DNA from: Bin5 sp965218625
GTDB taxonomy: Bacteria; Chloroflexota; Anaerolineae; Caldilineales; Caldilineaceae
NCBI GenBank assembly: GCA_965218625.1
Contig: CBDCLG010000009.1
Coordinates: 186,001-250,000, forward strand
Length of the DNA: 64,000 bases
Reading direction: 5' to 3'
Part shown: positions 26,276-34,790 of the stretch, piece by piece
Position numbering within the stretch: the stretch's first letter is position 1
Layout of the letters: every line of letters begins with the position of its first letter
Translations under genes and position numbers: made by a program
The notes under the pieces: generated by a model
The model's input: the letters and a program-made list of their open reading frames with translations, nothing else
Database searches by the model: none
What the model was told of the DNA's origin: nothing

Positions 26276-26797
26276 TCAGCGGGTGATTTCCCATGCCAGA
26301 TGTTGGATCTCGGGCAGGATCAGCTTATCCATTGCCAGCTTGACGGCGTTGGTTGACCCGGGCATGCTGATGATGGCGCAACCGCGGTAGGTGCCGGCGG
26401 TGGCGCGGCTGAGCATGGCGGCCGCGCCTACTTCGTCGTAGCTGAGCATGCGAAAGATCTCACCGAAGCCGGGCAGCTCTTTTTCCAACGCTCGCGACAG
26501 CACATCGTACGTGCGATCACGTTTGCTGACACCGGTGCCGCCGTTGAAGACGATAACCTGTGCGCCGCTTCGGCTGAAGGCTTCGAGGGCAGCGGCGACT
26601 TCGTCAGGTTCGTCTCGCACGATGCGGTAGGCAATCACCTGGTGACCGGCGTCTTCCGCCATCTGACGGATGGCCTGGCCGCTGCGGTCGGTTTCGGGCG
26701 TGCGCGAATCGGAAACGGTCACGACCGCAAAGGCGATGCTTCCCTTTTCCTCTTTGGCCTGGCGTCTGTGCTCCTCTGAGCTTTGTGAGTTACTCAT
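26276..26797 (-). CDS. moaB: molybdenum cofactor biosynthesis protein MoaB
   Basis: A 173-residue MogA/MoaB-family protein that binds molybdopterin, probably for its adenylylation. Hallmarks are VTVSDSRTPETDRSGQAI, VIVFNGGTGVSKRDRTYDVL, LPGFGEIFRMLSYDEVGAAA and the C-terminal MPGSTNAVKLAMDKLILPE. The start at 26797 has AGGGAG at good spacing. No other cofactor genes are in the window. It is the last gene of a probable minus-strand operon with the dioxygenase-like gene. Confidence 0.9.
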   Translation of the reverse strand: MSNSQSSEEHRRQAKEEKGSIAFAVVTVSDSRTPETDRSGQAIRQMAEDAGHQVIAYRIVRDEPDEVAAALEAFSRSGAQVIVFNGGTGVSKRDRTYDVLSRALEKELPGFGEIFRMLSYDEVGAAAMLSRATAGTYRGCAIISMPGSTNAVKLAMDKLILPEIQHLAWEITR

Positions 26798-26835
26798 TTT
26801 CTCCCTTTTCCACCTGCGAACCGGGCGCTCCCGCT

Positions 26836-27732
26836 TTACTCCGTGCGGTGTGCGGCGGACCCACGCGGATTCTCGAAGGCGTCGATCCACAACCGGCGCC
26901 ACTCTTCTACATCGCGCATTACTGTTCTCGGCTCGCTGCGGGAGCGGACGACGAATTCCGGGTGGGCAGTGCGGCCTGTGTGATGGCCGGTGGTCTGATA
27001 GCGTAGATCGAGAGACCAGCGGCACTTGTCTGAACGGTTTGGGGTGGAGCGGTGCGGCGTAAAGCGTGAAAGGAAGATCACATCTCCCTTGGAGCAGGCC
27101 AGCGAGCGCGGTTCGACATCCTGCAACAGGTCTGGCATTACGTTGGTCGCGATGGTCGTACCCCCGGCGGCCTGGTGGCGAAGGTAGCCGCGACCGTGTA
27201 CGCCCGGCAGGGCCTGCACACAGCCCATCTCGGTAGTGGCATCGCCCAGCGGGACCCAGCAGGTGGCGATGTTCGACTCTTCTGCTTCAGGCATCATAAC
27301 GCCGGCATCCTGATGCCAAGGTACGACGTAAAGGGATGGTCCGGTATCGGGATCGAAGCGTTCAGGCGGTTTGGCGCGCAGGTGCTGGATCGGATTGCAG
27401 ACGATTTCCGGCCCCGTAAGCGACTGGGCCGCATCCAGCAACTTCGGGTTGTGCAGGAAATCGAACATCGCGCGGCCGCGTGCGTGCATGATATCCATCT
27501 CCTCATCCATGCGCTTGCTTTGGCCGAAGAGCAGTCCGAACCGGATCTCAAAAGGTTGGTCTTCGTGCAGGTCGGTGATCTCCTCCTCGTTGAACAGTTG
27601 CCGGGCGCGCGCGTCAACCCAGTCGCTGAGTTCGTCTATCAGCGGCTGCAGGTCTTCGTCATCGAGGAGTCCGCGCGCGATGACAAAGCCGTCTCGGTTG
27701 AAGGCATTTATCTGTTGCTGACTCAATGTCAT
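26836..27732 (-). CDS. phytanoyl-CoA dioxygenase family protein
   Basis: A 298-residue Fe(II)/2-oxoglutarate-dependent oxygenase of the PhyH family. The iron-binding HxD is in VVPWHQDAGVMMPE and the distal histidine in RFTPHRSTPNRSD, whose downstream arginine could bind 2-oxoglutarate. The N-terminus, NAFNRDGFVIARGLLDDED, is typical. The start at 27732 has AGGAGA. It hydroxylates a small molecule or lipid; many homologues act in secondary metabolism. It is probably co-transcribed with moaB and the propeller gene. Confidence 0.85.
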   Translation of the reverse strand: MTLSQQQINAFNRDGFVIARGLLDDEDLQPLIDELSDWVDARARQLFNEEEITDLHEDQPFEIRFGLLFGQSKRMDEEMDIMHARGRAMFDFLHNPKLLDAAQSLTGPEIVCNPIQHLRAKPPERFDPDTGPSLYVVPWHQDAGVMMPEAEESNIATCWVPLGDATTEMGCVQALPGVHGRGYLRHQAAGGTTIATNVMPDLLQDVEPRSLACSKGDVIFLSRFTPHRSTPNRSDKCRWSLDLRYQTTGHHTGRTAHPEFVVRSRSEPRTVMRDVEEWRRLWIDAFENPRGSAAHRTE

Positions 27733-27772
27733 GAATTGTCTCCTGTAGCGTCGAACTGCAGGTATTTGCGCG

Positions 27773-29677
27773 CTACCGATTGCTTGTATCGTTCGATCCG
27801 ATGGGAAACTCGGCGGGCAGTGTCTCCGCCATCTGCTCTTCGTCGAAGCCGCATAGGGGGTGTCCGAATCCGCCCAGGCTTCTGCCGTCTGTCTGTACGT
27901 CGAAGATGATGTTGTCATCGGCGCTTGCGCTCACGCCGGCGGGAATGTAATCGAGGCGGAGCGTATCGCGCACCTTCCAGGCGACGATGTGATCGGCGCA
28001 GGAGGTATCGCCGCTGATGCCCAGGGCGCCCAGGAGGCTGCCGGTCTCGCTGTACAGCGGCAGACCGCCCCCGGCCCGGCTCCAGCCGCCCGGTTTCAGC
28101 CCCACCATCGGATCCCCCGTCTGTCCGTAGAGGGAGGCGTCGCCACCGTAGGCGACAGAGGTATCGAGCGGAATGCTGTCATGCAGACCGTAGAGATTTC
28201 CGCCGGGCTGGGTGGCGGAATGGAGATTGCTGGTTGAGAAGGCCAGCCGAGGGAGGCTGAAGCCGTTGGCGGTGCTGGCCTTCTGCGCCGAAAGAACACG
28301 ACCCCCGGGCCACTGCGAGCCCCGGTTGGCGCCGGAAAAGGTAACGACGCAGGCGACGCCATCGCGGTCGACGACGCTGGCCCATACGTGGTTGCCGAGG
28401 CCGCCGTTGTTGCCGCCCCCCACGATCGTTGTCAGGGCGCTGGTTACGGCGTCATGGTCGGGCAGGTTTTCGCAGCCGGCGACGAATTCGGGTTCCTGCT
28501 GGTTTCTGGTTGCGCTCTCGACGAAGCGAATTGTGGGCGCGTCCCGATCTGCGACGTTGTCGAAGCGGACAACAGCGCCGCGGCCCGGCACACCAACACT
28601 GGAACCGTTGATCGTGACATAAGCGTTGCCGTTCACGTCAAAGTCGACCGACGTGGGGAAAGGGAGCCCGGTAATGATATCCTGGGAAGTCTCCCCCGGC
28701 CCGACGCGGACCACTGCGCCGCTGTTCGGAATGGGGCCTTCGTCGGTAAAGATGCCGAAGCGGACGGCATAGAGCTCGCCGTCAGGGCCGGTACGAAGGT
28801 CGGTCAGCATCGTCAGGTCGGTGGCGTAGTCGTCAACGTTGCCGGAGTTTGGATCTACGACTACGACTTTGGCGGAGCCTGGCAGGAATGGAAAGCCGGG
28901 CAGGAGTGAGACGTAGATGCGGCCATCGGCGCCGAACGTGACACCTGTTGGGACCGGGTCCGATTCGAGCGTGCCGCCGCGATAGGGGTTGGGGAGGGGG
29001 CCGGGGATACCTTCAAAGACGGCGAGGACTTCGGCCGTGCGGTTGACCACATCAACGCGCACCAGCGTGTTCGCGCCCGCCTCTGCGACGTAGAGAAAGC
29101 CGTCCGGCCCGGCGGTCAGGCCGTAAGGATGGGACTCCAGGACGTAACCATCCGGATTTTGTTCTTTTTCCAATCTCCACAGCGGGAAGACCTCCAGGAC
29201 GGATCCTTGCAGGATGCGCAGAACTGCGGCGGTATCCGGCAGCGCTTCTTCGCTTGCTACCCCTTGCCAGACGCCGGCGGTGGCATACATCTCGTTGTTG
29301 AGCAGCGCCAGGCGGGCGCCGCCGACGATATCGCTGCCGAGAAAGATGGACGGCAGGGTCGCCACAAGCTGCGGCTGGCCGCCCAACGTTACGCGGATAA
29401 CGCGCGCGGTATTGCCATATGTCGCCCTGATGATTTCGTTTGTGTTTGGATCCAGGCCGCCAACCTCTACTTCCCTGTCGCCGCCCAATCCGACGTCAAT
29501 GACCCAGATGCTGCCGTCATCAATGGCCAGAACGCCTTGCGGCCCGTTCAGACCGTCCACAATTACGGTGCCGCCGCTCTCCCTTTCTTGTGCCGTTACG
29601 ATTTCAGTCGCGATCCACAGGACTGACACGAGGGAAACGGCCAGGACCAAATGTATGGAAATACGGATAGCTTTCAA
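27773..29677 (-). CDS. secreted ScyD-like propeller with C-terminal HbpS/GlcG-like heme-binding domain
   Basis: A 634-residue exported protein with a TTG start after GAGGAG and a signal peptide at about residues 1-30. Residues 35-370 are an NHL/ScyD-type six-bladed propeller (VIVDGLNGPQGVLAIDDGSI; PYGLTAGPDGFLYVAEAGAN). Residues 390-620 resemble the HbpS/GlcG heme-binding or sensor fold (VWASVVDRDGVACVVTFSG; RLAFSTSNLHSATQPGG; GALGISGDTSCADH). Heme or oxidised-ligand binding is plausible. It is the first gene of the run leading to the dioxygenase and moaB. Confidence 0.75.
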   Translation of the reverse strand: MKAIRISIHLVLAVSLVSVLWIATEIVTAQERESGGTVIVDGLNGPQGVLAIDDGSIWVIDVGLGGDREVEVGGLDPNTNEIIRATYGNTARVIRVTLGGQPQLVATLPSIFLGSDIVGGARLALLNNEMYATAGVWQGVASEEALPDTAAVLRILQGSVLEVFPLWRLEKEQNPDGYVLESHPYGLTAGPDGFLYVAEAGANTLVRVDVVNRTAEVLAVFEGIPGPLPNPYRGGTLESDPVPTGVTFGADGRIYVSLLPGFPFLPGSAKVVVVDPNSGNVDDYATDLTMLTDLRTGPDGELYAVRFGIFTDEGPIPNSGAVVRVGPGETSQDIITGLPFPTSVDFDVNGNAYVTINGSSVGVPGRGAVVRFDNVADRDAPTIRFVESATRNQQEPEFVAGCENLPDHDAVTSALTTIVGGGNNGGLGNHVWASVVDRDGVACVVTFSGANRGSQWPGGRVLSAQKASTANGFSLPRLAFSTSNLHSATQPGGNLYGLHDSIPLDTSVAYGGDASLYGQTGDPMVGLKPGGWSRAGGGLPLYSETGSLLGALGISGDTSCADHIVAWKVRDTLRLDYIPAGVSASADDNIIFDVQTDGRSLGGFGHPLCGFDEEQMAETLPAEFPIGSNDTSNR

Positions 29678-29813
29678 TTGGCTCCTCCTCTCGCCCGCCG
29701 CGCACGCTCAAGTACGCGCAAATGCCCCGAGTCGTTCAGTATAGATGGCTTGCAGTAGCAAGTTGGGTGAATAGGCCGCAGCACAACGCAGAACATAGGC
29801 GTGCGCGCGTCAA

Positions 29814-31130
29814 CTATTGATCCGCCAGGTAGACGATGAGCGCCTCCAAATCTTCATCGGGGATATGACGGTAGGTCGGCATGCGGTGTTGCGACAACGC
29901 GAAGCCTTCGACATAGTGTACATCGGGTTCAACGATGCTTTCGTGCAGGTAGGCGTAGATGTCGGTAGCCGCGCCTGTATAGGCGGGGTCCTGGATTCGT
30001 GCTGCGGCCAAGTCGGCCATGCCGTCGTGAGACGGACCAAAGATGCCACGTGTGCCGGCGGCATCCAGCTGGTGGCAGACGCCGCAGTACTGCTCCTTGT
30101 AGACGGCCAGACCCCGCGCGGAAAGCGCATCCAATTCTTCTTGCGACAGGTCGGCAAAGTCGGCCGCGCTGAAGGCGCCGCGCGGTTCAGCCTTCTGGAG
30201 CATCAGCGCAACATGCATGAACCAGGAGACGCGGACAACATCTCCCGGCTGAAGCGTCCGTTCGGCGAGCGTCTCATTCACCTTTTTCAAGGCGGGCACG
30301 CTGATGCCGGCTTCGGCGGCGATAAGTTCCCAGGTGTCACCCGGCTGTACGACATAGGTGCCTTGCTCGTTGGAGGGCGGCTCAACAGCAGCCTTTGCCG
30401 TCCTGTCGGAGGCGACCGCGGCCAGTTTCGCCAGCGCGGGCGGCAAATGGGCAATGGTTAACTGGTCACCCGCTTTGATGTCGACGCCTCTGTGTGACCA
30501 CAAGGCGAAATTGTCGAGCAGCAGGTCGAGAGAGGTAAGCGAGAAAGCATCGACGATTTTGTCCCAGGAGTCGCCGTCCTCCACTGTGTACAGGGTCGGC
30601 GGGATCATGTCAGCGGCGGCCAGGCCGGGGATGACCATCTGATCGCCGGGCTGGATCTGTTCGCCGCGTAGCTGCCACAGTTCCATGTTAGCGGTTTTAA
30701 GGCGGTCTGCGGTCAGGTCAAATCTGCTGGCGATCAGATCCCAGAATTCGCCGATGCGCACGTCGTAAACGTAGGCGCGCGAGTCGTCCACCCTGAAGGA
30801 CCTGACCATGCCTACATCGGCCACTGGCGGGGAAGCGTCGCTGCGGACGCCGGCGGGTGTCCGCTCCTCCATGTGGGGCGTCGCCTTAACGGCTTGACGG
30901 AAATCGTCGGGCGGCGTCGCGGTCGGCTCGGCATCAGATCTCAGCACTGTCTCTTGATGCGCCCTTGCCACCGGCTCGTTCGCAGCCGAGCCGTCCTGTT
31001 GAAGGCGATTGACGAGGAAGATGGCGATTAAAATGATGGCCGACAACACACCACGCGGTATCAGGTTGTTCTGGTTGCCGGCACGGGAAGGACGAGCGTA
31101 CGGCCCAGGCTTTTTCTCAGGTTTTCTCAT
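29814..31130 (-). CDS. membrane-anchored LysM-cytochrome c fusion protein
   Basis: A 438-residue protein with a basic N-terminus and an anchor helix around residues 28-42 (VLSAIILIAIFLV). Three LysM-like modules follow (YVYDVRIGEFWDLIASRFDL; LYTVEDGDSWDKIVDAFSLT; TYVVQPGDTWELIAAEAGIS). A c-type heme domain sits at about residues 345-438 with CGVCH and a likely axial methionine in QHRMPTYRHIPDED. LysM modules usually bind peptidoglycan, so this may hold an electron carrier at the wall or in an S-layer-type envelope. The combination is rare in my knowledge. Confidence 0.85.
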   Translation of the reverse strand: MRKPEKKPGPYARPSRAGNQNNLIPRGVLSAIILIAIFLVNRLQQDGSAANEPVARAHQETVLRSDAEPTATPPDDFRQAVKATPHMEERTPAGVRSDASPPVADVGMVRSFRVDDSRAYVYDVRIGEFWDLIASRFDLTADRLKTANMELWQLRGEQIQPGDQMVIPGLAAADMIPPTLYTVEDGDSWDKIVDAFSLTSLDLLLDNFALWSHRGVDIKAGDQLTIAHLPPALAKLAAVASDRTAKAAVEPPSNEQGTYVVQPGDTWELIAAEAGISVPALKKVNETLAERTLQPGDVVRVSWFMHVALMLQKAEPRGAFSAADFADLSQEELDALSARGLAVYKEQYCGVCHQLDAAGTRGIFGPSHDGMADLAAARIQDPAYTGAATDIYAYLHESIVEPDVHYVEGFALSQHRMPTYRHIPDEDLEALIVYLADQ

Positions 31131-31161
31131 TACCGGCGCAACAGTGAATGGTTTGGAGAGA

Positions 31162-31219
31162 CAAAAAATGAAGAGAGGATGGGGAGCGAGATGCTCTCTC
31201 CACGTACGCCTCTCTTCAT
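31162..31219 (-). terminator. rho-independent terminator
   Basis: A perfect 11-bp inverted repeat, ATGAAGAGAGG (31168-31178) and CCTCTCTTCAT (31209-31219). Read on the minus strand it is followed at once by a run of six T's (31162-31167). It is positioned to end transcripts coming from the kinase and J-like genes on the minus strand. The spacer can form an inner GAGC/GCTC hairpin. Confidence 0.75.
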
Positions 31220-31339
31220 TCGATCGACGTTTATTCTATTGTATCCCTATCGTCTGTAATCGAAAAGTAGCAATCTGCCGGCTGAGCGAACATTCCGCGC
31301 CGGTCACCGGCTCTCGGTTCTGACGGTCGAATGGGTCGG

Positions 31340-32407
31340 TCATTCGTCAAGGCCTGCGCCAACGTCATCGGCGGCCAGTTCGGGGAGGGCCTGATCATGT
31401 GCAAAGATGGTCAGTATATCGGGCTCTCCTTCGACGGCGACAGTCCATGCGGCCATCCAGCCTGTTACGCTGTCGGCGGCAACGGCATACCAACTGCTAT
31501 CTTCCAGCCGTCCGAAAACACGAAGGCCCTGCTGGTCGTTCAGGAGTCTCAGCACGGGCGCATCGACCTCCGGCCGTTCGCGAAGGTTTACCGACGGATG
31601 CAGAAGCCTGCCTGTCAGCCATTCAGGCGGCCTGGGCGTAGCGGTGGGGAAGTTGCTCTCCAGCGGCGGGTAGGAGCTGACAAGCGCGAGGGCGGTCGCG
31701 GTCGCCTGTGCGGTGACGGGTACGACGCGGTTTGCCGGAAACAGCAAAGCCGTGACAGTCGCGACGATGAGGCCGCAGATGATAAGGAGGGGCCATCCTC
31801 TCCAAGCCCGGTGAATGTGCTGTTTCGAAGGCCTGAAGGCCGGGCCCTTATAGGTAGGGCCGATTTGCGGCGGCGCGTTGCGCACGTCGGCCCGTTTGAA
31901 GTTGGAGAAGATTTCGGCCAACGCGGCCTCGTATGCCGGGTTAATGCGCCATTCGTTGAGGCGGGGATTGTAGGCGCGCCCGGAATCGGGGATGGCGCTG
32001 CAGAGGGCGTCGTGAATGGCGGTGAAATCAGCCGCCCAGCCTACGCGAATGTACAGAGAGCCGTTTTCGAGGCGCTGATAGGACAGCCAGGCGTCCGAGG
32101 CGCCGATGCGCTTGAGGGCCTGGTCCAGGTCCCTATCGGTTACAGGATGATGTTGCGCTTCCTGCAGCGCCTCGTCGTGGGTCCAGCGCTTCAGAGGATT
32201 GGATAGCTGGCGATAGGCCTCGTCCAGGCGGGCCAGAAAAGGGTCGGAGGGTTCGGTCCCGGCGACAAGGGCGACGTCGTTGAGATGTTCTCCCGTGTGC
32301 AAGCGGACCTGGCGCCGGTAGGCGGCGTCCAGCACTTCCTGTGTGGCGTTACGATTTACGCCCAGGATCTGATAGTAGTTCTGGCTGTTATTGTCTGGCA
32401 CTGCCAA
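31340..32407 (-). CDS. J-like domain membrane protein with C-terminal SH3b domain
   Basis: A 355-residue protein. Residues 8-75 look like a J domain (NYYQILGVNRNATQEVLDAA; LARLDEAYRQLSNPLKR), but the HPD loop needed to stimulate DnaK is replaced by LHTGEH. A DUF-like middle region precedes a membrane helix at about residues 205-225 (PLLIICGLIVATVTALLFPA). A bacterial SH3 domain follows (LHPSVNLRERPEVDAPVLRL; WYAVAADSVTGWMAAW). It starts 8 bp after the kinase gene, so it is an operon partner. Chaperone function is doubtful; an envelope role is likelier. Confidence 0.75.
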   Translation of the reverse strand: MAVPDNNSQNYYQILGVNRNATQEVLDAAYRRQVRLHTGEHLNDVALVAGTEPSDPFLARLDEAYRQLSNPLKRWTHDEALQEAQHHPVTDRDLDQALKRIGASDAWLSYQRLENGSLYIRVGWAADFTAIHDALCSAIPDSGRAYNPRLNEWRINPAYEAALAEIFSNFKRADVRNAPPQIGPTYKGPAFRPSKQHIHRAWRGWPLLIICGLIVATVTALLFPANRVVPVTAQATATALALVSSYPPLESNFPTATPRPPEWLTGRLLHPSVNLRERPEVDAPVLRLLNDQQGLRVFGRLEDSSWYAVAADSVTGWMAAWTVAVEGEPDILTIFAHDQALPELAADDVGAGLDE

Positions 32408-32415
32408 CCGCCGGT

Positions 32416-33411
32416 CTATCGACTGACACCTTCGGAGAAGCCGCCGCTTGCTACCAGCGCGGCCACCTCCTTCAATTCAAAGAGTCCCATGTCGCCGGGA
32501 ATCGTGTATTTGATCGCGGCGGCGGCAGCGCCCCAACGCAGTGCGCCGGGCAGCCAGTCGTCGCCGTCGCGATGCAGGTAGCGGAAGAGCACGCCGGCGG
32601 TGAAGGCGTCACCGGCGCCGATGCGCCCAACGGTGCCGCCGCCAGGGAAGATCGCCTGGCGCACGGGAGGTCGTCCGGGCTCTGCCGCGATCGAGCCGTC
32701 CGCGCCCAGGGTGAGAATGACCGTTGCGCTGGGGAATTCGCGCTGGATGGCGGCGAGTGCGTCTTCAGGGAAGATCGAGTCAGGCAGGCCGTAATGGGTC
32801 TGGGCATCGCGGATTGGGGCGAAGAGAATGTCTGAAGCCGCGGCGAAGGGCTGGCAGCCGCGGCGGGACTGCTGCGGCGTCCAGAGCTTGGCGCGGTAGT
32901 TGATGTCGAAACTGATGCTCCAACCGGCCTCTTTCGCGAGCTGCAAGGCTCTGGCGGCGGTGGCGGCGGCGCTCTCGCTGATGGCGAGCGTGATTCCGGT
33001 CAGGTGCAGGTGGCGGCCGCCGGCCGCGCTGAACAGCTCGCCAGGCAATTCGGCAGGGGTGATGCGGCTGGCGGCGGAGCTGGCGCGGTCGTAGATGATG
33101 GAAGTGGGGCGTGCGCCATCGCCGAATTCGACGAAGAAAAGGCCGAGCCGGTCCTCCTCCGTCCAGATAATGTGTGAGGTGTCCACGCCGTGGCCCATCA
33201 GCGTGCGGGCGAGCCGCCGTCCGAGTGGGTTATCGGGCAAACGGGAGATCCACGCGGTGCGCACGCCGAGCCGGGCCAGCGCGACAGCCGTGTTCGATTC
33301 GGTGCCTCCAGCCTCCAGCTCGAAGTAGGCAGCCTGCTCGATACGCAGATGGCCCGGCGGCGCCATGCGCAGTAGCGTTTCGCCCAAAGTTACAACATCG
33401 TATCCGCTCAT
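32416..33411 (-). CDS. kdgK: PfkB-family sugar kinase, probably 2-keto-3-deoxygluconate kinase
   Basis: A 331-residue ribokinase-fold kinase. Substrate-side motifs are TLGETLLRM and ELEAGGTESNTAVALARLG (the GG dipeptide near residue 35). The C-terminal catalytic block is GRIGAGDAFTAGVLFRYL, with the general-base aspartate in GAGDAF. The whole is most like KdgK, which phosphorylates KDG to KDPG. A KDPG aldolase gene, now frameshifted, lies 11 kb away, which supports this reading. Fructose- or other PfkB kinases are the alternative. Confidence 0.8.
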   Translation of the reverse strand: MSGYDVVTLGETLLRMAPPGHLRIEQAAYFELEAGGTESNTAVALARLGVRTAWISRLPDNPLGRRLARTLMGHGVDTSHIIWTEEDRLGLFFVEFGDGARPTSIIYDRASSAASRITPAELPGELFSAAGGRHLHLTGITLAISESAAATAARALQLAKEAGWSISFDINYRAKLWTPQQSRRGCQPFAAASDILFAPIRDAQTHYGLPDSIFPEDALAAIQREFPSATVILTLGADGSIAAEPGRPPVRQAIFPGGGTVGRIGAGDAFTAGVLFRYLHRDGDDWLPGALRWGAAAAAIKYTIPGDMGLFELKEVAALVASGGFSEGVSR

Positions 33412-33649
33412 AAAGCCGCGCGTTGCCTCAAAGTGGCAGGTAACAAGAGGCCAAGCCTGCCCAGTACAATTTCAGTGCGGCGCCGATTGTCGTGCAAAGG
33501 CAGGGGTCAACGCGACCCAGGATACCACTGACCGTCTTCGCGGCCGCAGGCGCCTTCCGCGGGCGCGAGCGCACGGAGCCGTGTCCACGCGCCCCGTAGA
33601 GCGGCCGATGCCCGCGCGGAAAGTGTCGCGGTGCGCCTGTCCTTCTCTC

Positions 33650-34783
33650 TTATCCAACTACAAACAGTTCGTCGGTGTCAAACTGGTCGGAGAGGAGACG
33701 GGGACTGCCGGAGGTGATCTGAAATACGTCCTGAATCTGGTATCCGTAGAAGCGCGGCTCCAGGACGACGATCATGCCTTCTTGCAGCTGGCGCTCGTCG
33801 CCGGCGACGAGCATGGGGTCCTCGTGTACCCAGATGCCCATGTTGTGGCCCAGCAGGGCCCGATGGTGCCAGATATTCAGCTTTTCCTGAAGCGTTTTGC
33901 AGCGGTAATAGATGTCGCGGGCGGGCGTGCCGGGCCGCAACAGCTCCTCGGCCGTCTCGCGGTGGATTTCGAGGATCTGGCGGTAGAGGGCGGCCTGCTC
34001 CGCATTGGGAGGTCCGACTACCGCGACGCGGGACTGGTTGGCGTAATAGCCGTCGAAGGCGGCCAGAAAGTCGGTGCAGATAATCTGGCCGCGTTCAATC
34101 GGATCGTCGCTCCAACGATGGATGACAAACCCTTCCTGGCAGGCCTGCAGGATGCCGTCTGCTGAGCTGGCGCCGCGCCGAAGCAGGGCAAGAATCAGGC
34201 GGTCCTGGACCTCTTTCTCTGTTTCGCCCACCCGGATGGACTCGAAGGTCTCGATAAAGGCGTCGTCCATGAGGTCGGCATTGCGTTTCATCAGGGCGGC
34301 TTCCTGCGGCGTCTTGATGGCGCGCACGGCTTCGAACCGCCGGTCCCAGGCCTCGAAAGTGGCCTGCGGCAGCAGCGCCTGCAATTCATCGTAGAAGGCG
34401 GCGGAGAAGTACTCTTTTTCGATGCCGATTCTGCCCTGGGCCGCGCCTTTCTCCCGCAGCACGGCGGCCAGCTCCTGCATAGGCGAGTCGAGGTACTCGG
34501 CGTAGACACGGATGTCCTCGACCCGGGCGCGTTCGCGGGTAACGCGTTCCTCGTTTCCGCCGACGATCAACGTGGGCTGGCCTGTTGGGACAAAGACGGC
34601 GATGCCGTTGCGCGGGCCGGAGGGGCGTTGATGGATGGCGTGGCTGAGGGCCATCGGGTAGCCGGTCGTGTAGAAGATGTTCTTGGGATGAAGGCAGACA
34701 AGGGCGTCCACGCCGCTCTCCAGCAGCGTGGCCTCGAACAGCGGTCTGTTCATCAATTCGTTTGCATTGGCCACGAGGAGCAT
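33650..34783 (-). CDS. M24-fold (creatinase/aminopeptidase-like) protein A
   Basis: A 377-residue pita-bread-fold protein with the N-terminal creatinase-type domain (DALVCLHPKNIFYTTGYP) and a C-terminal M24 domain. In the five-ligand metal site of M24, the first Asp (ICTDFLAAFDGYY), His (LLGHNMGIWVHEDP) and first Glu (VVLEPRFYG) remain. The second Asp is Asn (YANQSRV) and the last Glu is Gln (YQIQDVFQI). The site is thus probably not a normal dimetal site. It is paralogous to the gene at 37222-38352 and lies at the end of the importer operon. Substrate unknown; amide or creatine-like hydrolysis is possible. Confidence 0.8.
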   Translation of the reverse strand: MLLVANANELMNRPLFEATLLESGVDALVCLHPKNIFYTTGYPMALSHAIHQRPSGPRNGIAVFVPTGQPTLIVGGNEERVTRERARVEDIRVYAEYLDSPMQELAAVLREKGAAQGRIGIEKEYFSAAFYDELQALLPQATFEAWDRRFEAVRAIKTPQEAALMKRNADLMDDAFIETFESIRVGETEKEVQDRLILALLRRGASSADGILQACQEGFVIHRWSDDPIERGQIICTDFLAAFDGYYANQSRVAVVGPPNAEQAALYRQILEIHRETAEELLRPGTPARDIYYRCKTLQEKLNIWHHRALLGHNMGIWVHEDPMLVAGDERQLQEGMIVVLEPRFYGYQIQDVFQITSGSPRLLSDQFDTDELFVVG

Positions 34784-34790
34784 GTTCCTT

